Source: Symbiodinium natans (lineage: Eukaryota > Sar > Dinophyceae > Suessiales > Symbiodiniaceae). From it: 64,000 nucleotides of DNA. Positions 9,684 to 21,104 of the stretch are shown one piece after another. The translations under genes were made by a program, and so were the position numbers. Under the pieces are notes generated by a model that worked only from the letters and a program-made list of their open reading frames with translations, was not told where the DNA came from and made no database searches. The first letter of the stretch is position 1. Each line of letters begins with the position of its first letter. The stretch is from contig CAJNDS010002304.1 in assembly GCA_905221605.1 (NCBI GenBank), positions 188,001 to 252,000 on the forward strand. Reading direction: 5' to 3'.

Positions 9684-11300
9684 TCAGATACAGGGGAAAT
9701 ATGAAGGCATTCCACTGAAGATGTTTATGGTTTTGCCTGAGGGCGGTTTGCAAACAGCAGCTGTGGCTTGGCTACGATACTTTGCTGCTGGCCCACTCTC
9801 ACCAGATGCAACAGATGTCGGGAGGAGAGCTGGTTGCCAAACAGAGCTCCAACAACGACAGGCATAGCAATCTTTGTGGACGGTCGGAAGCTCTCTGCTC
9901 ACCATGTGTGCATCAAGTAGAACAGATGCCTACACTCATCCGAGCCACTCTTGAACTGTCTTCGACCGAATCTCTGCCTTACTGAAAACAGCACGCAGCC
10001 GCCAAAACTGAACAGCACCTACGAGAAAAAGGAAAGCTGCCTTGAGAGTTTGCCGGACCGTCCAGCCATGAACGCCCGACTCTTTCAGGGCTGTGGACGA
10101 CCAGCGTTAGTAGCCAACAGTCTCCATATCCACTCCAACTTCACAGAGCATGAAACATGAAACATCGTGTTGGACTGTTGGCAGACTGATAAGAGACTTG
10201 CTCCGAGTCTCCAGGTCCTCCAGCAACTTTTCGGGGTCCGCATTGGGATCCACGTCCTCCCATGCGCACCGTGGCAAGTTTGCAAGGCTAGGACACGTCC
10301 CCAGAAAGCGTCAAGAGTTCGCATGTCACAATGTGCGTGCATGGAGATATCCTCGAACTACTCTGCATGGACGATGGGCGTTGTAAGGCTCTAAGAGCTT
10401 CCATTCTTTGGGGAGAAGCAGCTGGGCATCCGTGTCCAGAAGCCAGAAAGAACGCTAGGTCACTAGGTCTTCATTAAAAATGGTAAGAAGAGGTACAAGT
10501 AAGAGGAGGTGAGAGCCAGGTTGAGGATCTAAGGAGCACGGTGTTTTGGCAGCCGACTGACTCCTCTGTGAGGCGGGCAGCGACGCTGTCGAGTGGCCCC
10601 GTGGTCGTGTTGCGCGTCTCATTGCGCGAGACTGGCGGCTGTTCCTGCAGCTGTTAAGGAGAAGTGAAACCCTTTTGTTGGCAACCGGACTCTGCAAGAT
10701 TGTGATTTGTTCAGGTCCACACCTGTGTGCACCTGACCCTTGAACCCTGCAATCTGTAAACGCCCCCTCCTCCGGAGCAGAATCTGGTAGGCCATCCAAG
10801 CCAAAGACCCAGTCCTGGAAAGGGCCAGGGCGGAAGGATCTGTAACAGCAACTCGAGACCCTGAACCCTTTTTGCAAATGGACTCCTTGCTAACCCTAAA
10901 CCCTAAACCCTAAACCCTAAACCCTAATCCTGATTCGGAGGTCCTGCAGAGAAGTTGAGCCTGTTGCGCTGTGCCGTCGGCCCTCCGAATATGGAATTTC
11001 GCTCCTTTCACGGCGCCAGGGGTTGAGGGTTTAGGGGGGCTGTAAGGGGGGTTGTTAGGGGGGTTGTTAGGGGGGGTTTAGGGGGTATATGTAGGGGCTT
11101 TAGGAGGGTTTACATAGGGGGTTGAGGGGATTCATGTAGGGGTTGAGGGTTTAAGGGAGTTGTTCGGGTGGTTTAGGGGGATGCGGGGGATGGGGTTTTC
11201 GGGTCCAAAGTTGAGCACAGGACGAGTAGCGACAATCAGCCCTTTTGAATACGGGTCCCGGACAATCTTGCAAGCTTCATGCCGTGACAATCAGCCCCAG
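9684..11300 (-). CDS. Unassigned multi-exon gene
   Basis: Minus-strand exons: about 11300-11200 (HEACKIVRDPYSKGLIV), 11015-10935 (GAVKGAKFHIRRADGTAQ), about 10860-10600 (DWVFGLDGLPDSAPEEG), 10455-10355 (FWLLDTDAQLLLPKEWKL), 10290-10165 (CAWEDVDPNADPEKLLEDLE), about 9960-9900 (FKSGSDECRHLFYLMHTW), and a last segment about 9790-9684 ending FSGMPSYFPCI and TGA. No domain recognised. CCCTAAA repeats sit in the introns at 10889-10928 and 11336-11385. The 5' end is unknown. Confidence 0.5.
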
Positions 11301-11500
11301 CCATCCCCAGCCCCATAATCTTCATCCTATATATCCCTAAACCCTAAACCCTAAACCCTAAACCCTAGACCCTAAACCCTAAGCCGTAAACTTGAAGGCG
11401 CCGCAGAAGCCTCGACGTCTGGCGAGACGGTAGGCTCGCGTCGTCCGAAGCCTGGCCGGGGGGGTGGCTGTAGAGGGCTCCAGTTGGGCGTTTGCTGTTT

Positions 11501-11613
11501 GGGGGTTTACGATATTAGGGGTGCCTTTTTGGCGTCCCAATTATGAGGGGATCCTACTATTTGGGGGTATATTTTCAACGGGGTCCCTTCTTATCGTGAA
11601 CCCGTAAACCCCC
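11501..11613. mobile_element. Family C fold-back element C1
   Basis: It begins GGGGGTTTACGATATTAGGG and ends with CCCGTAAACCCCC after CCCTTCTTATCGTGA. The arms are complementary, with the family core (AGGGGATCCTACTATTTGGGG) inside. It resembles copies at 14074, 15929, 33640, 36709, 40126 and 43029. Confidence 0.6.
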
Positions 11614-11726
11614 ATTGTAGGGTTCAGGGGTTCAAAGCCAGTTCGGGCTTGGAATTTTCGGACATCTGACCAACATTCGCATTGTAGACGTTCGGCGGAG
11701 GGTTTATGTGGACGCGCACGATGTGC

Positions 11727-12353
11727 TCATAAAGTTGTGTAAGAGTGGGCATTAGTTGACGACGCTATCTGCGATGTCTCATTCTCTGGTGCCCAGTTCT
11801 CGAATCCCAGCCGGACCCGCTCCCGAAAGATTGGGGCCAAAGCATACCTACTCGTACTTATGCGATGGCCTGCTTGAAGATACGCCATGTGCCCAATTGC
11901 GTGTCCTAGGTCGTGACACTGCACATCGAGCCTGATTGAGCAGAACTTCGTTGACATACTCCTGTCTTCTCTTCAGGGCAGCTTTGATGAGCTCCTGGCT
12001 GGAAGGCTCGGGTGATAAACGGCTGAGCCCCAGCCCCCCAGCCCAGTTTCAGCCCCCCCACCCCGCAGCCCCCCAGCCCCCAGCCCCCCACCCCCTTCTC
12101 AGTATATTCCAGCAGGGCCTGAATAAGGGACCACCATAGTTTTGAGCCGACCACATGACAACTAACTTCATATCAACATGAAACTGCAGCCTGTGCCACA
12201 TTGGTCCTTGTTCTCCTCAAAGCTCCCGCTCTGCTCGAAAGCATCAAAAGGATCTTTGCCTGGGATCAAGATTGCAACGAGCCTCGCCTGCTTTGGGGAC
12301 AATCTCTCTAAGACTCCGAGCATGCTCACAACCTTTGGTCTACCAACTGCCAC
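11727..12353 (-). CDS. Unassigned exons
   Basis: Three minus-strand segments read as protein: 12353-12190 (PKVVSMLGVLERLSPKQARL, then LIPGKDPFDAFEQSGSFEEN), 12165-12100 (VGSKLWWSLIQALLEYTEKG), and 12020-11890 (SSQELIKAALKRRQEYVNEV) running on towards a 11727 stop. The last two are separated by a CCCCAGCC-rich low-complexity intron at about 12028-12095. No family recognised. Confidence 0.5.
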
Positions 12354-13329
12354 CTCAGAGCGAGATAGCCAAGGAGCCCAGAACTATCTGGCCTTTCAGG
12401 TGGGACAAGACACACCTGTCACAGATTCGGCCCAGAAGGCACGGGCAGACTGACAGGCATTTACTTCAATACCAGGGTTTAGGGTTTAGGGTTTAGGGTT
12501 TAGGGTCCTTAATATGATCTTCTTAAACCCAATAAGGGGACACATACAATATCTGATGGGGTGCTTCTGGCTTGTGCTTCGCGGCCTTGCCTGAAGATCT
12601 CGGCGTGAGACGAAGCCAACAAGGACTTTGGCATCAGGATGAGCATGTGCTGCTTCAAGGCTCCTCGTAGGTAGCTGAGCACTCAGGGAATAGCTGGGCC
12701 CAAGCCATTGCGTGAATCAGGCAGACACTTGGCTTTTGTCGAGTCTGTTTGTTGCGCATCCAAGGCCGCTCCGACAAGAGAGGTTAGCGGTTTGCGGCCT
12801 GGCACACGCAACGCATCGCGGGATTTTCGCTCATTGGAGTGTCGCGCTAGCCACCTCACACTATCCACAAATATCGCAGGCAGGAACACGATTTCGAGCA
12901 CGAAACCACGCCGGCCAAGAGCAAGCTGCAAGCTTCGAGCCACAGCGCTGCAAGGGTGCATGCGGGGGCCGGCGGGGGCGCGTCGCCAATCAGGGGTGAA
13001 AGCGCTTCGGGAGCTGTAGTCCTGCATAAAACCCTGCGGAGAATGATTGCTTTGTGGTTGCCTGGTTGGGGTGGTGGTGCGCTTGTATTTCAGGTGCGGA
13101 ATGTCCTCTGAGCTGCCATCCGTCACGCGTATCTCCGGACAAAGACAAGCTCGAGCTGTCCTTGGCAGAATGAGGCGATGCCGTTTGGCATCATGCCGAA
13201 TAAGTGCTCAAGGGTTCGTGCGCAAGTCCCGCAAATATGTCCCTTCACCCAAAGCTTACTTCAGAAGAGTATGACGCAGCTTTGCCAAGCGGCTTTTCGT
13301 ATCAGTGGGTCGTTGAGGTTGCGACGGTC

Positions 13330-14490
13330 TACTGGATATGGCAGCGCAGGTGGGATAGTGTAAACGCCTGCACAGGGCATTTCTGGGCTGCCTTTGGGCA
13401 ATGCTCGACAAAGCTCGAAGGTAGATCCTTATCGTTACTGGACATTGCTGAAGCCAGGTGTTGCATCTTGCCGGACGGCACAGGCATCAACATGCCACCA
13501 CGAGCATCGTTTCTCGATTTCCTGCCCGGATCCTTGAAACCAGACATCTGCTCGAGATCTTGCGCCTGCCAAGACCTGGTCTAAGTAGTTCCAGTCGAGG
13601 CGTTCATTGAGATGGAAGACCTTGAAGCTTCGATGTTGGGATGCTCCCCCTTATAAATGGGGACTATAATGGGGGGTACCAGATGATCCCTGCTTTAAGG
13701 ACTGTGAGTATAAGGGGGAACATCCCAACTTCAATGCCAATCGGCGCAATGTAGGCGAGACTGTAACAGGTGCCTGAAAGCCGCTGATGCCATCCACCCT
13801 ATACACAGCCTTCTAGCGGGCTTCAGGGCCTTTTGGGCCCTAAACCCTAAACCCTAAACCATCGGGGCATATCCCTCGATCCAAGCGGCCGTGCGAGATT
13901 CAATCCAAGTGGTCAATGGCAAGTCTCCACCCTGACCCCAGCGCGAAGTCAGATGTACAAAGAAGCGCTTGTAGAGGTAGCTCGTGGCCTTGTCTCCTTG
14001 GCACTGAGACTCGGTGGCATGACCCAGAGTTCGCATCCATCCTTCGAAAAAAATGCATCTTAAGATTTGTGCACTTCCCAAACTAGGGGTACCACCCAAA
14101 TAGAGTCGAATCCCCTTAGATGGACACCCAAAAAGGGCACCCCCTAGTTTCGGAAACATTGGGTGGCAAGGGCATCTTCAGAAGCTGCACGAACTCACCG
14201 CACACTCGGGCAAGTCTCGGTCATACTTCCAGTGCTCATTCTTGGAGATGGTCAGACTGGTCTCACTGGGCGCAAACCTGCACACGATGACCAGGGAGCT
14301 ACCACGATTCATGGTATCATTCGAAAAGCCCTTCGTGTGCGACAGAACCTCGCGTCACATGCGAATGTCAAGACGGCGCGTGAAGAATGGGACCTATGCC
14401 TCCTTGCAGTATCCAGTGGACAGCTGGCATGAAAGTCCGATCAGCAAACGGCTCGAACGACATCTCATATGCAGCACCATTGACATGTTC
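13330..14490 (-). CDS. Unassigned exons with fold-back elements in the introns
   Basis: Minus-strand exons: 14490-14390 (YEMSFEPFADRTFMPAVHW), 14360-14208 (FSNDTMNRGSSLVIVC, then a GTGAGT donor), 14047-13855 (MRTLGHATESQCQGDK and LTTWIESRTAAWIEGYA), a short one about 13767-13731 (LAYIAPIGIE), 13625-13570 (FKVFHLNERLDWNYLDQ) and about 13550-13330 (MPVPSGKMQHLASAMSSND). The 14207-14048 intron has a GTGAGT donor and a T-rich acceptor and holds family C element C2. Family A element A4 lies between the 13767 and 13625 exons. The product is not recognised. Confidence 0.5.
13635..13729. mobile_element. Family A MITE copy A4
   Basis: TTGGGATG ... CATCCCAA termini. Flanks CTTCGATG and CTTCAATG match at 7 of 8 bases, consistent with an 8-bp target-site duplication. 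It is intronic, but I could not find a splice pair that keeps the flanking frames using only the duplication. Confidence 0.7.
14074..14158. mobile_element. Family C fold-back element C2
   Basis: CTTCCCAAACTAGGGGTACC at the left pairs with CCCCCTAGTTTCGGAAA at the right, with the core ATCCCCTTAGATGGACACCC between. It makes up about half of a 160-nt intron whose donor (GTGAGT) and acceptor are at 14207 and 14048. Confidence 0.6.
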
Positions 14491-14828
14491 TTCTATGATT
14501 CTCTTACCGTAATGCTATTTCTTGTTGTCTGCAAGAAGTATATGAAACCCACTCGAAGCGCATAAGTGCTGCTAGTTACGATGCCAGGCCTCCACTCTGA
14601 TCCGCAAGACGCTTGCACCGTCAGCTGATGCAGAGATTTTGGGAGGAGGCTGCCATGTGCCTCTCCATCAGGATCCCAGACCCCTGGGAGGATCCACCTT
14701 AAGGGTTCCTGAAAGCCCAATAGTAGTATGTGGCAGTAGTATGGGGCACCATTTGGGGGCTCCACTTGTTGGATCCTCCCGGTCTGGGATGGCGACGGTT
14801 GCAAGTTGCAAGGTGATGTAGGGTCTAG

Positions 14829-14921
14829 TAGGGGACCCCCGATATTGCCAAATAGTAGGATTTCCTTATGATAAGGACCCCAAAAGGTACCCCCCCCCTC
14901 CCCAATATGGCAAACCCCCTT
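14829..14921. mobile_element. Family C fold-back element C3
   Basis: AGGGGACCCCCGATATTGCC at one end and CCCCAATATGGCAAACCCCC at the other. Core GGATTTCCTTATGATAAGGA, typical of the family. No exon is securely identified next to it. Confidence 0.5.
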
Positions 14922-15416
14922 TTTCATTCGCGCATTCACTTGCTTTCTGATACCCAGAGCATTACCACGCGCTACTTATGATGGGTGACGATGGCTGGCG
15001 AACAAGGCGGTCAAGTTGCAGTCACTGGTGCAGGGGTTGCCAATGATTGCACACGGTTTTAAAAGCACAGCTGAATGTCCATCTTCATGCGCCTGCCATG
15101 GGTTCAGCTTGTCCTCGTCGTCCTCCCCCATGCCCTGCACACAGCTCTCCCCTCTTCTGCTCTGAGAACCTCTGGATCAGGCATCGTAGTCATGCACATG
15201 GGAAGAGCAGGCCGTCCAAAGGTTGAAAAATTGAGGGAAATAACGCACATGCGGGACGAGGAAAAACGTAAACTCAAGTAAAAGTGTTTAAATACTTCTC
15301 TCTCCCCAAACTATGATCGATATAAAGCACAACTCGACGCGCGAACCCCATTCGCGGTAGTTAGTGTGTGTGTGTGTGCATTTGTTTTTTTCATCCCTCG
15401 CCTCGAGAATGTCGAA

Positions 15417-17180
15417 TTAAAGATTGTTTACAGGCTGTTGAACCTCCACACGGTCTGCCACAGCAACTGCAGCCTGCTCCACAAGTCTGTTTCTCAAGCT
15501 CCTATCTTGACTATGCTGGGTAGGAGATTCAGGACTGCCTGCAACGGGAGCTTCAGGGTTTCTGGCACCTGCCTGCACCGAGAAGTTGTAAACGTTGTAG
15601 TTGACATTTCTGATGAGCTGCGTGCCACCAAGGGCAGCCAAGCGCAAGCCCACGAGGTCTTGCAACAGGTTCAGCTGGGCACCTCATCTGGGACGAGGAG
15701 ATGAGGGTGACCGCACGCAAGGCACGCAAGTAAGTTTATCCGACCCAAAAACTCACATGTTTTGTGTTTCCTCTCAATACTTCTTGGGGCAAGAGGCCAT
15801 CCTCCTGTCCGAAACGTATCGGGTTGACCACATACTGCGTGGGGGCATACTCAATTACATTCTTTGTCGACTCGGTCATCGCCGAGCTGAGTCGTGGCAG
15901 CCTGGTGGGTGCGGCCACTTCGAAACAAGGGGGGGGGGCTACGAAAAATCAAGTGGCCTAGAATTAACACTCCAAATAGAATAGGATTCCCTTTAGAATA
16001 AGGACCCCCAAAAAGGCTTCCCCTCCTTTCGGAAACGCTCACATGTCGAATCAAGCTCACTGAAGGCCGGGGCCTGATCTCATCCCACGTCTTCTGGTTG
16101 GAGGAGGCCCTAGAAGCCCGCAGCACCGTCTCCTCCTGAAACGTGGGCATCGACTTGGGAGACAAGTTCTCCACCTCGTCCTTGGATGCAGACTTCTTTG
16201 CGGCCGTCGGGTCGAGCCCGGGTTTTTTCGGGTTTTCGGGTTTAGGGCTGATGGTGTTCAGGCACATTGTTCAGCTAGCCCCTAAACTGCGCCAAAGGCT
16301 CTTGCAGGTCTACCAGGGGCTTCCTGTCCCGCAGGGGCAGGAGTGGCACGGTCCACTGCAGGCCGTGGCTTTGCTCATGATCGACGAAGGGCAGGAACGA
16401 GGCCTTCACCGAATCCTGAGCGGTTGGCGCGTGGGCTGTACACTCGGAGCCCGGAAGAGGCAAAATGTGTATATACAGCTTCAGCAATTGAGGGAATGAC
16501 CTGGTTAAAGGATCAAGGTGTTCCGAGGCGCTTGACCTTCTGTCCCGCACGGGCAGAAGAGACCCTCCTGGTAGCAGATGAAGGACAGCCATCGCGGAAA
16601 CGGCGTGAGGTTGTCCACTGCGGTTTCTTTGGACCTCTCATGACAGAATCCGAGGCAGGGCAAGTCAGATGAGATCCGAGTCTTATGCACTTTGCACCAT
16701 AAACCCCCGTAGGTCCATGACGCCCGAGAAAATCCGAGAAAAAAGGCCCACACGAATTCCTTAAGGCCACCAAAATACTGCAAAACAACATCCTGTACTA
16801 AAAATTTCAGTTCTCTAGATGATGGTCCCTTTTTGGGTGACCCCAAAAGGGACCGCAATTCAGAACTCACCAAAGGGAGTGAACCCTACAAGTCGCAATT
16901 TCCAAACCCCTAAACCGAAACCCTAAACCAAAGCACTAAAGCCTACACAGCAAATGGGACTCGCGGCATTCGCGCGGGCGTCGACAGCTCGGAGATTGTG
17001 GGACTCTGTGGCCACTCAATCCAGGGCACCCGGTGGAATGGTGGATCCTTGCGCAAGAATTGGGGTTTAAGGTTTAGGGTTTCGGGTAGGACTACTTGGT
17101 TTCTGGAGCTTTGAGAAATCACGGCACGTCGCAGGTCTCTGCCCGCGTCTGAAAAGGCAGAGACATACAATTCCAGCACA
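15417..17180 (-). CDS. Unassigned multi-exon gene with clear 3' end
   Basis: Minus-strand exons: 17180-17097 (LELYVSAFSDAGRDLRRAV), 17053-16945 (PPFHRVPWIEWPQSPTISEL), about 16800-16505 (FVWAFFLGFSRASWTYGGLW, then FPRWLSFICYQEGLFCPCG), 16500-16275 (SFPQLLKLYIHILPLPGS), 16260-16075 (AKKSASKDEVENLSPKSMP), 15925-15736 (TKNVIEYAPTQYVVNPIRFG) and 15665-15417 (LRLAALGGTQLIRNVNYNV), ending VEVQQPVNNL and TAA. No family recognised. A GTGAGC donor follows the 16075 exon, and element C4 fills most of that intron. The 17096-17049 gap is a 48-nt telomere-repeat stretch with GT and AG ends that could be a mini-intron or be translated. Confidence 0.55.
15929..16036. mobile_element. Family C fold-back element C4
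   Basis: GGGGGGCTACGAAAAATCA at the left and CTCCTTTCGGAAACGCTC at the right. Core AGGATTCCCTTTAGAATAAG. It occupies most of the intron between the 16075 and 15925 exons. Confidence 0.6.
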
Positions 17181-17912
17181 GACCCCTTTTCAGACTCTCG
17201 GCCAGTAGCATACCTTCCACCACCCGCCTACTGCCTTAGCCACGCGATACTCTCTACGTCGAAAGCTTGATGACAAACCGATGCTGTTCAGCGCGTGTCA
17301 CACGGTTCCGGGACGGGCTTGGAGGAGGTGGCTTTCGCCAAGTGGCCCGCACGCTCACGATCTGGAAGGAGTGGTGACCAGATGCGATACCTTTGAGCAG
17401 CTTTGCTTTTCTAGAGGCGGTTCAGTTGGATTGTCAGGTGTTAATTCAGCTCCGCACGCACTTTAGGCTCTCAGGGCTCCTTCAATTCCTGAAAGGGTTT
17501 TGCAGAGGCTGCTTCTAAGCTAGCGTGCCTCTGCCGGACTTCATGCAAGTCTGCGCTGAGTGGCAGCGGCGGTTCGTGACGAGGTAGAGCGAGCGCGAGG
17601 GGCTTCTGATGAGCCCACTTCCAGCGGTAAGAATAATCACCACCTCTCAACGTGTCACTGAAGAGCTGTCGTAAGTGTAACTGTCACGACATGACCTCAT
17701 GACCCTTGTTGCGCCTCGCAAGAACCCTGGAGTCATTTGCCTTCAAGCCCCCTGGCGCCTGACCGCTGACTTTGAGCAGTCTGTCCAAGTGGTTCTGGTC
17801 AAAGTGGTCCAGGGCAAGATTCAGGCACTCCAGGGTGTTGCCTCACAGGAGGGCTGTAGGACTTGGAGAGCGGAAGCCATGGCTGCTAAGCACACCCAGG
17901 TCACCACGAGAG

Positions 17913-19021
17913 TCATTCGAGTTCGCGGGTTAGGGCCGGAACCTTGGTGGGACTCCACAAGCTCGCCACATCGGATTCCCTGCCAACACGAGGCCTTAGA
18001 TCAGGGTGTTGCTCATCTGCCGGACGCGTTACAGAGCCCCAGCTGCAACGACACGCACAGGACTTACGGTACTTACAGGGCAGCACAGGGCTACTGAAAC
18101 TCAGGAATCTTAGTCGCCCAGTAACCATAGTATAATAAGGGCGCCCTGTTTTGGGTTGGTTACTTTATAAGGGAACCTTGAACTCCAAAAAAGGAAAAAG
18201 GGTACCACTGGGCTCGAAGAAGAGTTTGATTGTCGGCCGCGCAGCTGTGTTGTCCTCACGTGACAAGCCACGCCTGTTTGTGGACCAGGACTCAGGGTCC
18301 CGCTTGTAGCGGTCCTGCGGGAGCTTTGTGGACTGCCAAGGAACTGCGTCGGAGCCGCAACTAATTCTGATAAACTCTTGGCAGGAAAGCGCCTCTGTGA
18401 TGTTGCTTTCTGGCAGATCGAAGCCAGTACTACGGCACGACCCTGCACTTTGCTGAGCCAGAGATGTGGGAGGAAAGGCAGGAGAGTGGTGGAGGGGATG
18501 GGAAAGGGAGAGTTTTCTCAAGACATTGACAAAACCAAGTGTCAAGTGGCTTGTGTCCTCCTCCTCCATCAGTGTAAGGAACACACGTGCCACCTTACAA
18601 GGCCACTGCTGGTTAACAAAAGCTTGTTTAACCTCGATTCTTTCAGTACTGTCTCTCTATCAAATCGAGCCCTCGTTCTGCACGCACGTGCTGCTGCAAC
18701 TTGAGCTGCACACGAGACGAGTAAGCCCGACAAGACATCTCTCTCTCTCTCTCCGCGACAAGACCTGATACCTAAATCCCCCCCCCCAACCATTCACTCT
18801 CTTTGCTCTCTGCCATGCCCCAAAAGGTTACCGGTGCAACAGGACGCTGGACTCTGCATCCATGGCGCTCTGCTCCTCAACTCTTTCGCCGGCGGCATTG
18901 TGGAAGCGTAACCCTCGAAGATTACGTCGTAAAAGTCCTGCGGTCGCGCAGCTGTACGGATTTCGTTCGGAGTTCTGAGGTTGTGAATCAGGCCCCCATA
19001 AATCCCTAAGGAGGAGCACAA
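17913..19021 (-). CDS. Unassigned exons
   Basis: Two good minus-strand exons. 19005-18830 reads IYGGLIHNLRTPNEIRTAAR, then YDVIFEGYASTMPPAKEL. 18593-18165 reads ESNITEALSCQEFIRISCGS and PTIKLFFEPSGTLFPFLEF. The ending YASTMPP is weakly reminiscent of the methionine loop of small c-type cytochromes, but no CxxCH is seen nearby, so this is not claimed. A family B relative lies at 18112-18168. Weak open segments continue to 17913. Confidence 0.45.
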
Positions 19022-19320
19022 TTTGGAATCATGCCCTCCTCAACAACCTTAAACTCTAAACTTTACACCCCTTTTTTTTGAACCCGGAGCTCTATCCAAT
19101 CAGCCGGGAGCCACGCCCAGGGGACATGCGCGGATATTGATCACCACCCGAAATCCTAACCCTAAGTCCCTAAGTTTTCCCCCAAAGATTTCCGGTCCCT
19201 CAAGCCATCTGCTGGGCCCGCAGCGGTGAACACCGTTGGATTGGGTGACCTGCTGGGGCCAGCGTTGTCGGGGCTTCACCCTCTGTCATGGCACATTGCC
19301 ACTGCTCTTGCTGCCGGGTG

Positions 19321-20530
19321 CTAGCGGTCACGAGAGTTCGCCACACGCGCAATATCAGAGCCCACAGGACACTGCACATTTACTCCAGAGAGCCCCCGGC
19401 CTCCCTCCCGACCACCCAGAACCCTGTGAAGTGCTTGGGGGCAGCTCCTTGTCTGCTCTTGCCAATCAGAGAAAGGGAATGACGCGATGCTGCCACGATG
19501 CTCAAGTCCATGGAGGCTTAAGCTTGTAAACGTCATTGGCTTGACTCTTCCCCTGAATATGGCAATCCAAAACTCTGTTGGCTCGGCATCTTCCTCAGGA
19601 CTCTGCTCGCCACGGGTCTCCTGACGGGCTGTCTGTCTCGACTCCGGGAGTTGCGATTTTACTAGGGAATGCATGGGGCCCTAGTTCCCTCATTCCGTAC
19701 TAAGAGGCAGGGGGTCTTATGCTGCTTGGGCCCTGTGCCTGTTAGACTTGGTTCTGGCGTGGCCTTGGCCCGCGCAAAGAGCACGATCCGCAGGAAGTGG
19801 CTGGTACTGCGCTTTCCGGATGGCACGGCGCAAGCCCGGTCTAAGCACTGGCCTCGGGAGCTTCCACCATGTAATGAATCGTTGATAGCTTTAGCTGACA
19901 TAGCTGACAGACATTTAAGCAGCTAGCACGCGATGAGCACGCCTATGGCGGGAAACTGAGGGCTTGGCCGAAGCATTCGAGCAGCACCTCCCAGTAGTAT
20001 CTCCCGAAAAGGCCGAATGAAAACCTGAGGAACAGTGCCTACCACATGGCATGCCTCGATAACGGCTGCCCAGCTTCTGATGCAAACATGACAGCTGTGT
20101 CTTCTCCATCGTCAAAGCTTGGCTAGCAATGTGGGTGCACAGGGCTCTTGATCAGCTCCCGCCGAGACATACAGTATTACAAAGCAACCGGAATGGGCTA
20201 CGAGAGCCGCCACTATCAGCAAGCGCGAGCTGCAGCCCTGATGCAGCTCAGCACTGACTTCGATGAGCAAGAACATATGCGTGCTGGAAGACCTTGCCAC
20301 AGTCAGCAGTGGCCGTGGCGGGTTTCCCCCCCTTCCCCGCTGTGGGTGGGTTTCTAGGGTTTGGGTGCACCAAAGCCGAATCCAGGCTGTGTCTCTGAGC
20401 CCACGACCTGAACGCAACATCTGTCCTCACTCCGACCATGCCGCACACGGCAGGTTTCCCGTCCGCTGAAACGAGCTTGTCCTTAGTTCCCGGCGCCTGC
20501 ACACGCCTACTCGCAGATCGCCAACTCAAC
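19321..20530 (-). CDS. Unassigned exons
   Basis: Minus-strand segments with protein-like composition: 20515-20365 (SADGKPAVCGMVGVRTDVAF), about 19880-19730 (KRSTSHFLRIVLFARAKA) and 19660-19545 (ESRQTARQETRGEQSPEEDA, then EFWIAIFRGRVKP). Frames and edges are uncertain and other frames are open as well. No family recognised. Confidence 0.3.
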
Positions 20531-20775
20531 ATCTTGCACCGCTGCTCAGAAAAGTAGGAGAAGTTGAAGGATGCCAGGGCTCAATGCTGCTGGAAGGAAC
20601 ATGCTCAGAGAAGTTCCGGCGAAAACCGCGATAGATCAAACGGCCTTTGTGCTGCATCATCGCCAGCTGAAGCTGCCACAAATCACCTCAGTCCGGTGTC
20701 GCATGAGCAATCACCTGTAGCCTGCATCACCTGCAACATCCTGCAGAACCTTTGGCAATATACTTACTGTTGGTT

Positions 20776-20865
20776 AGTAGGGATGAGAGAATGAGGTACC
20801 CTATATCCCCCTACATATACCCGTTAAGGGATTATACAGGGTACCTCATTCCTTCATTCCCTACT
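20776..20865. mobile_element. Family E fold-back element (90 bp)
   Basis: AGTAGGGATGAGAGAATGAG followed by GTACCC, and the complementary GGGTACCTCATTCC then CATTCCCTACT. The two arms pair over about 25 bases around a short AT-rich loop. It was found once with certainty; 19670-19705 has a partial arm (TTCCCTCATTCCGTACT). Confidence 0.55.
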
Positions 20866-21104
20866 TTCCTGTTAGGGAAAGACTGCTACGACACTCCGTG
20901 TGCTTGTTTGATTTAGGTGCCGCTCTCTTTCTGTGGGAGGCTCTCTGGCTTGCGGGCGTGCAGGTCCGGAAGGAAAAGTCAGCTCCGCCCCCGAGGGTGG
21001 GCGGGGCCTTTCTCTTTTTTTGTGTCTCTCATTTTTGTTGTTGTTGTTTTTTATGGGGGGGGGGAGAGGGCGAGGGGGCGAGGGTTCAACTTCGGTGAAA
21101 AACG

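Noticed and set aside
18830-19005. Cytochrome c domain
   Set aside because: YASTMPP resembles the Met-ligand loop, but no CxxCH haem motif was found within several kb on the same strand.
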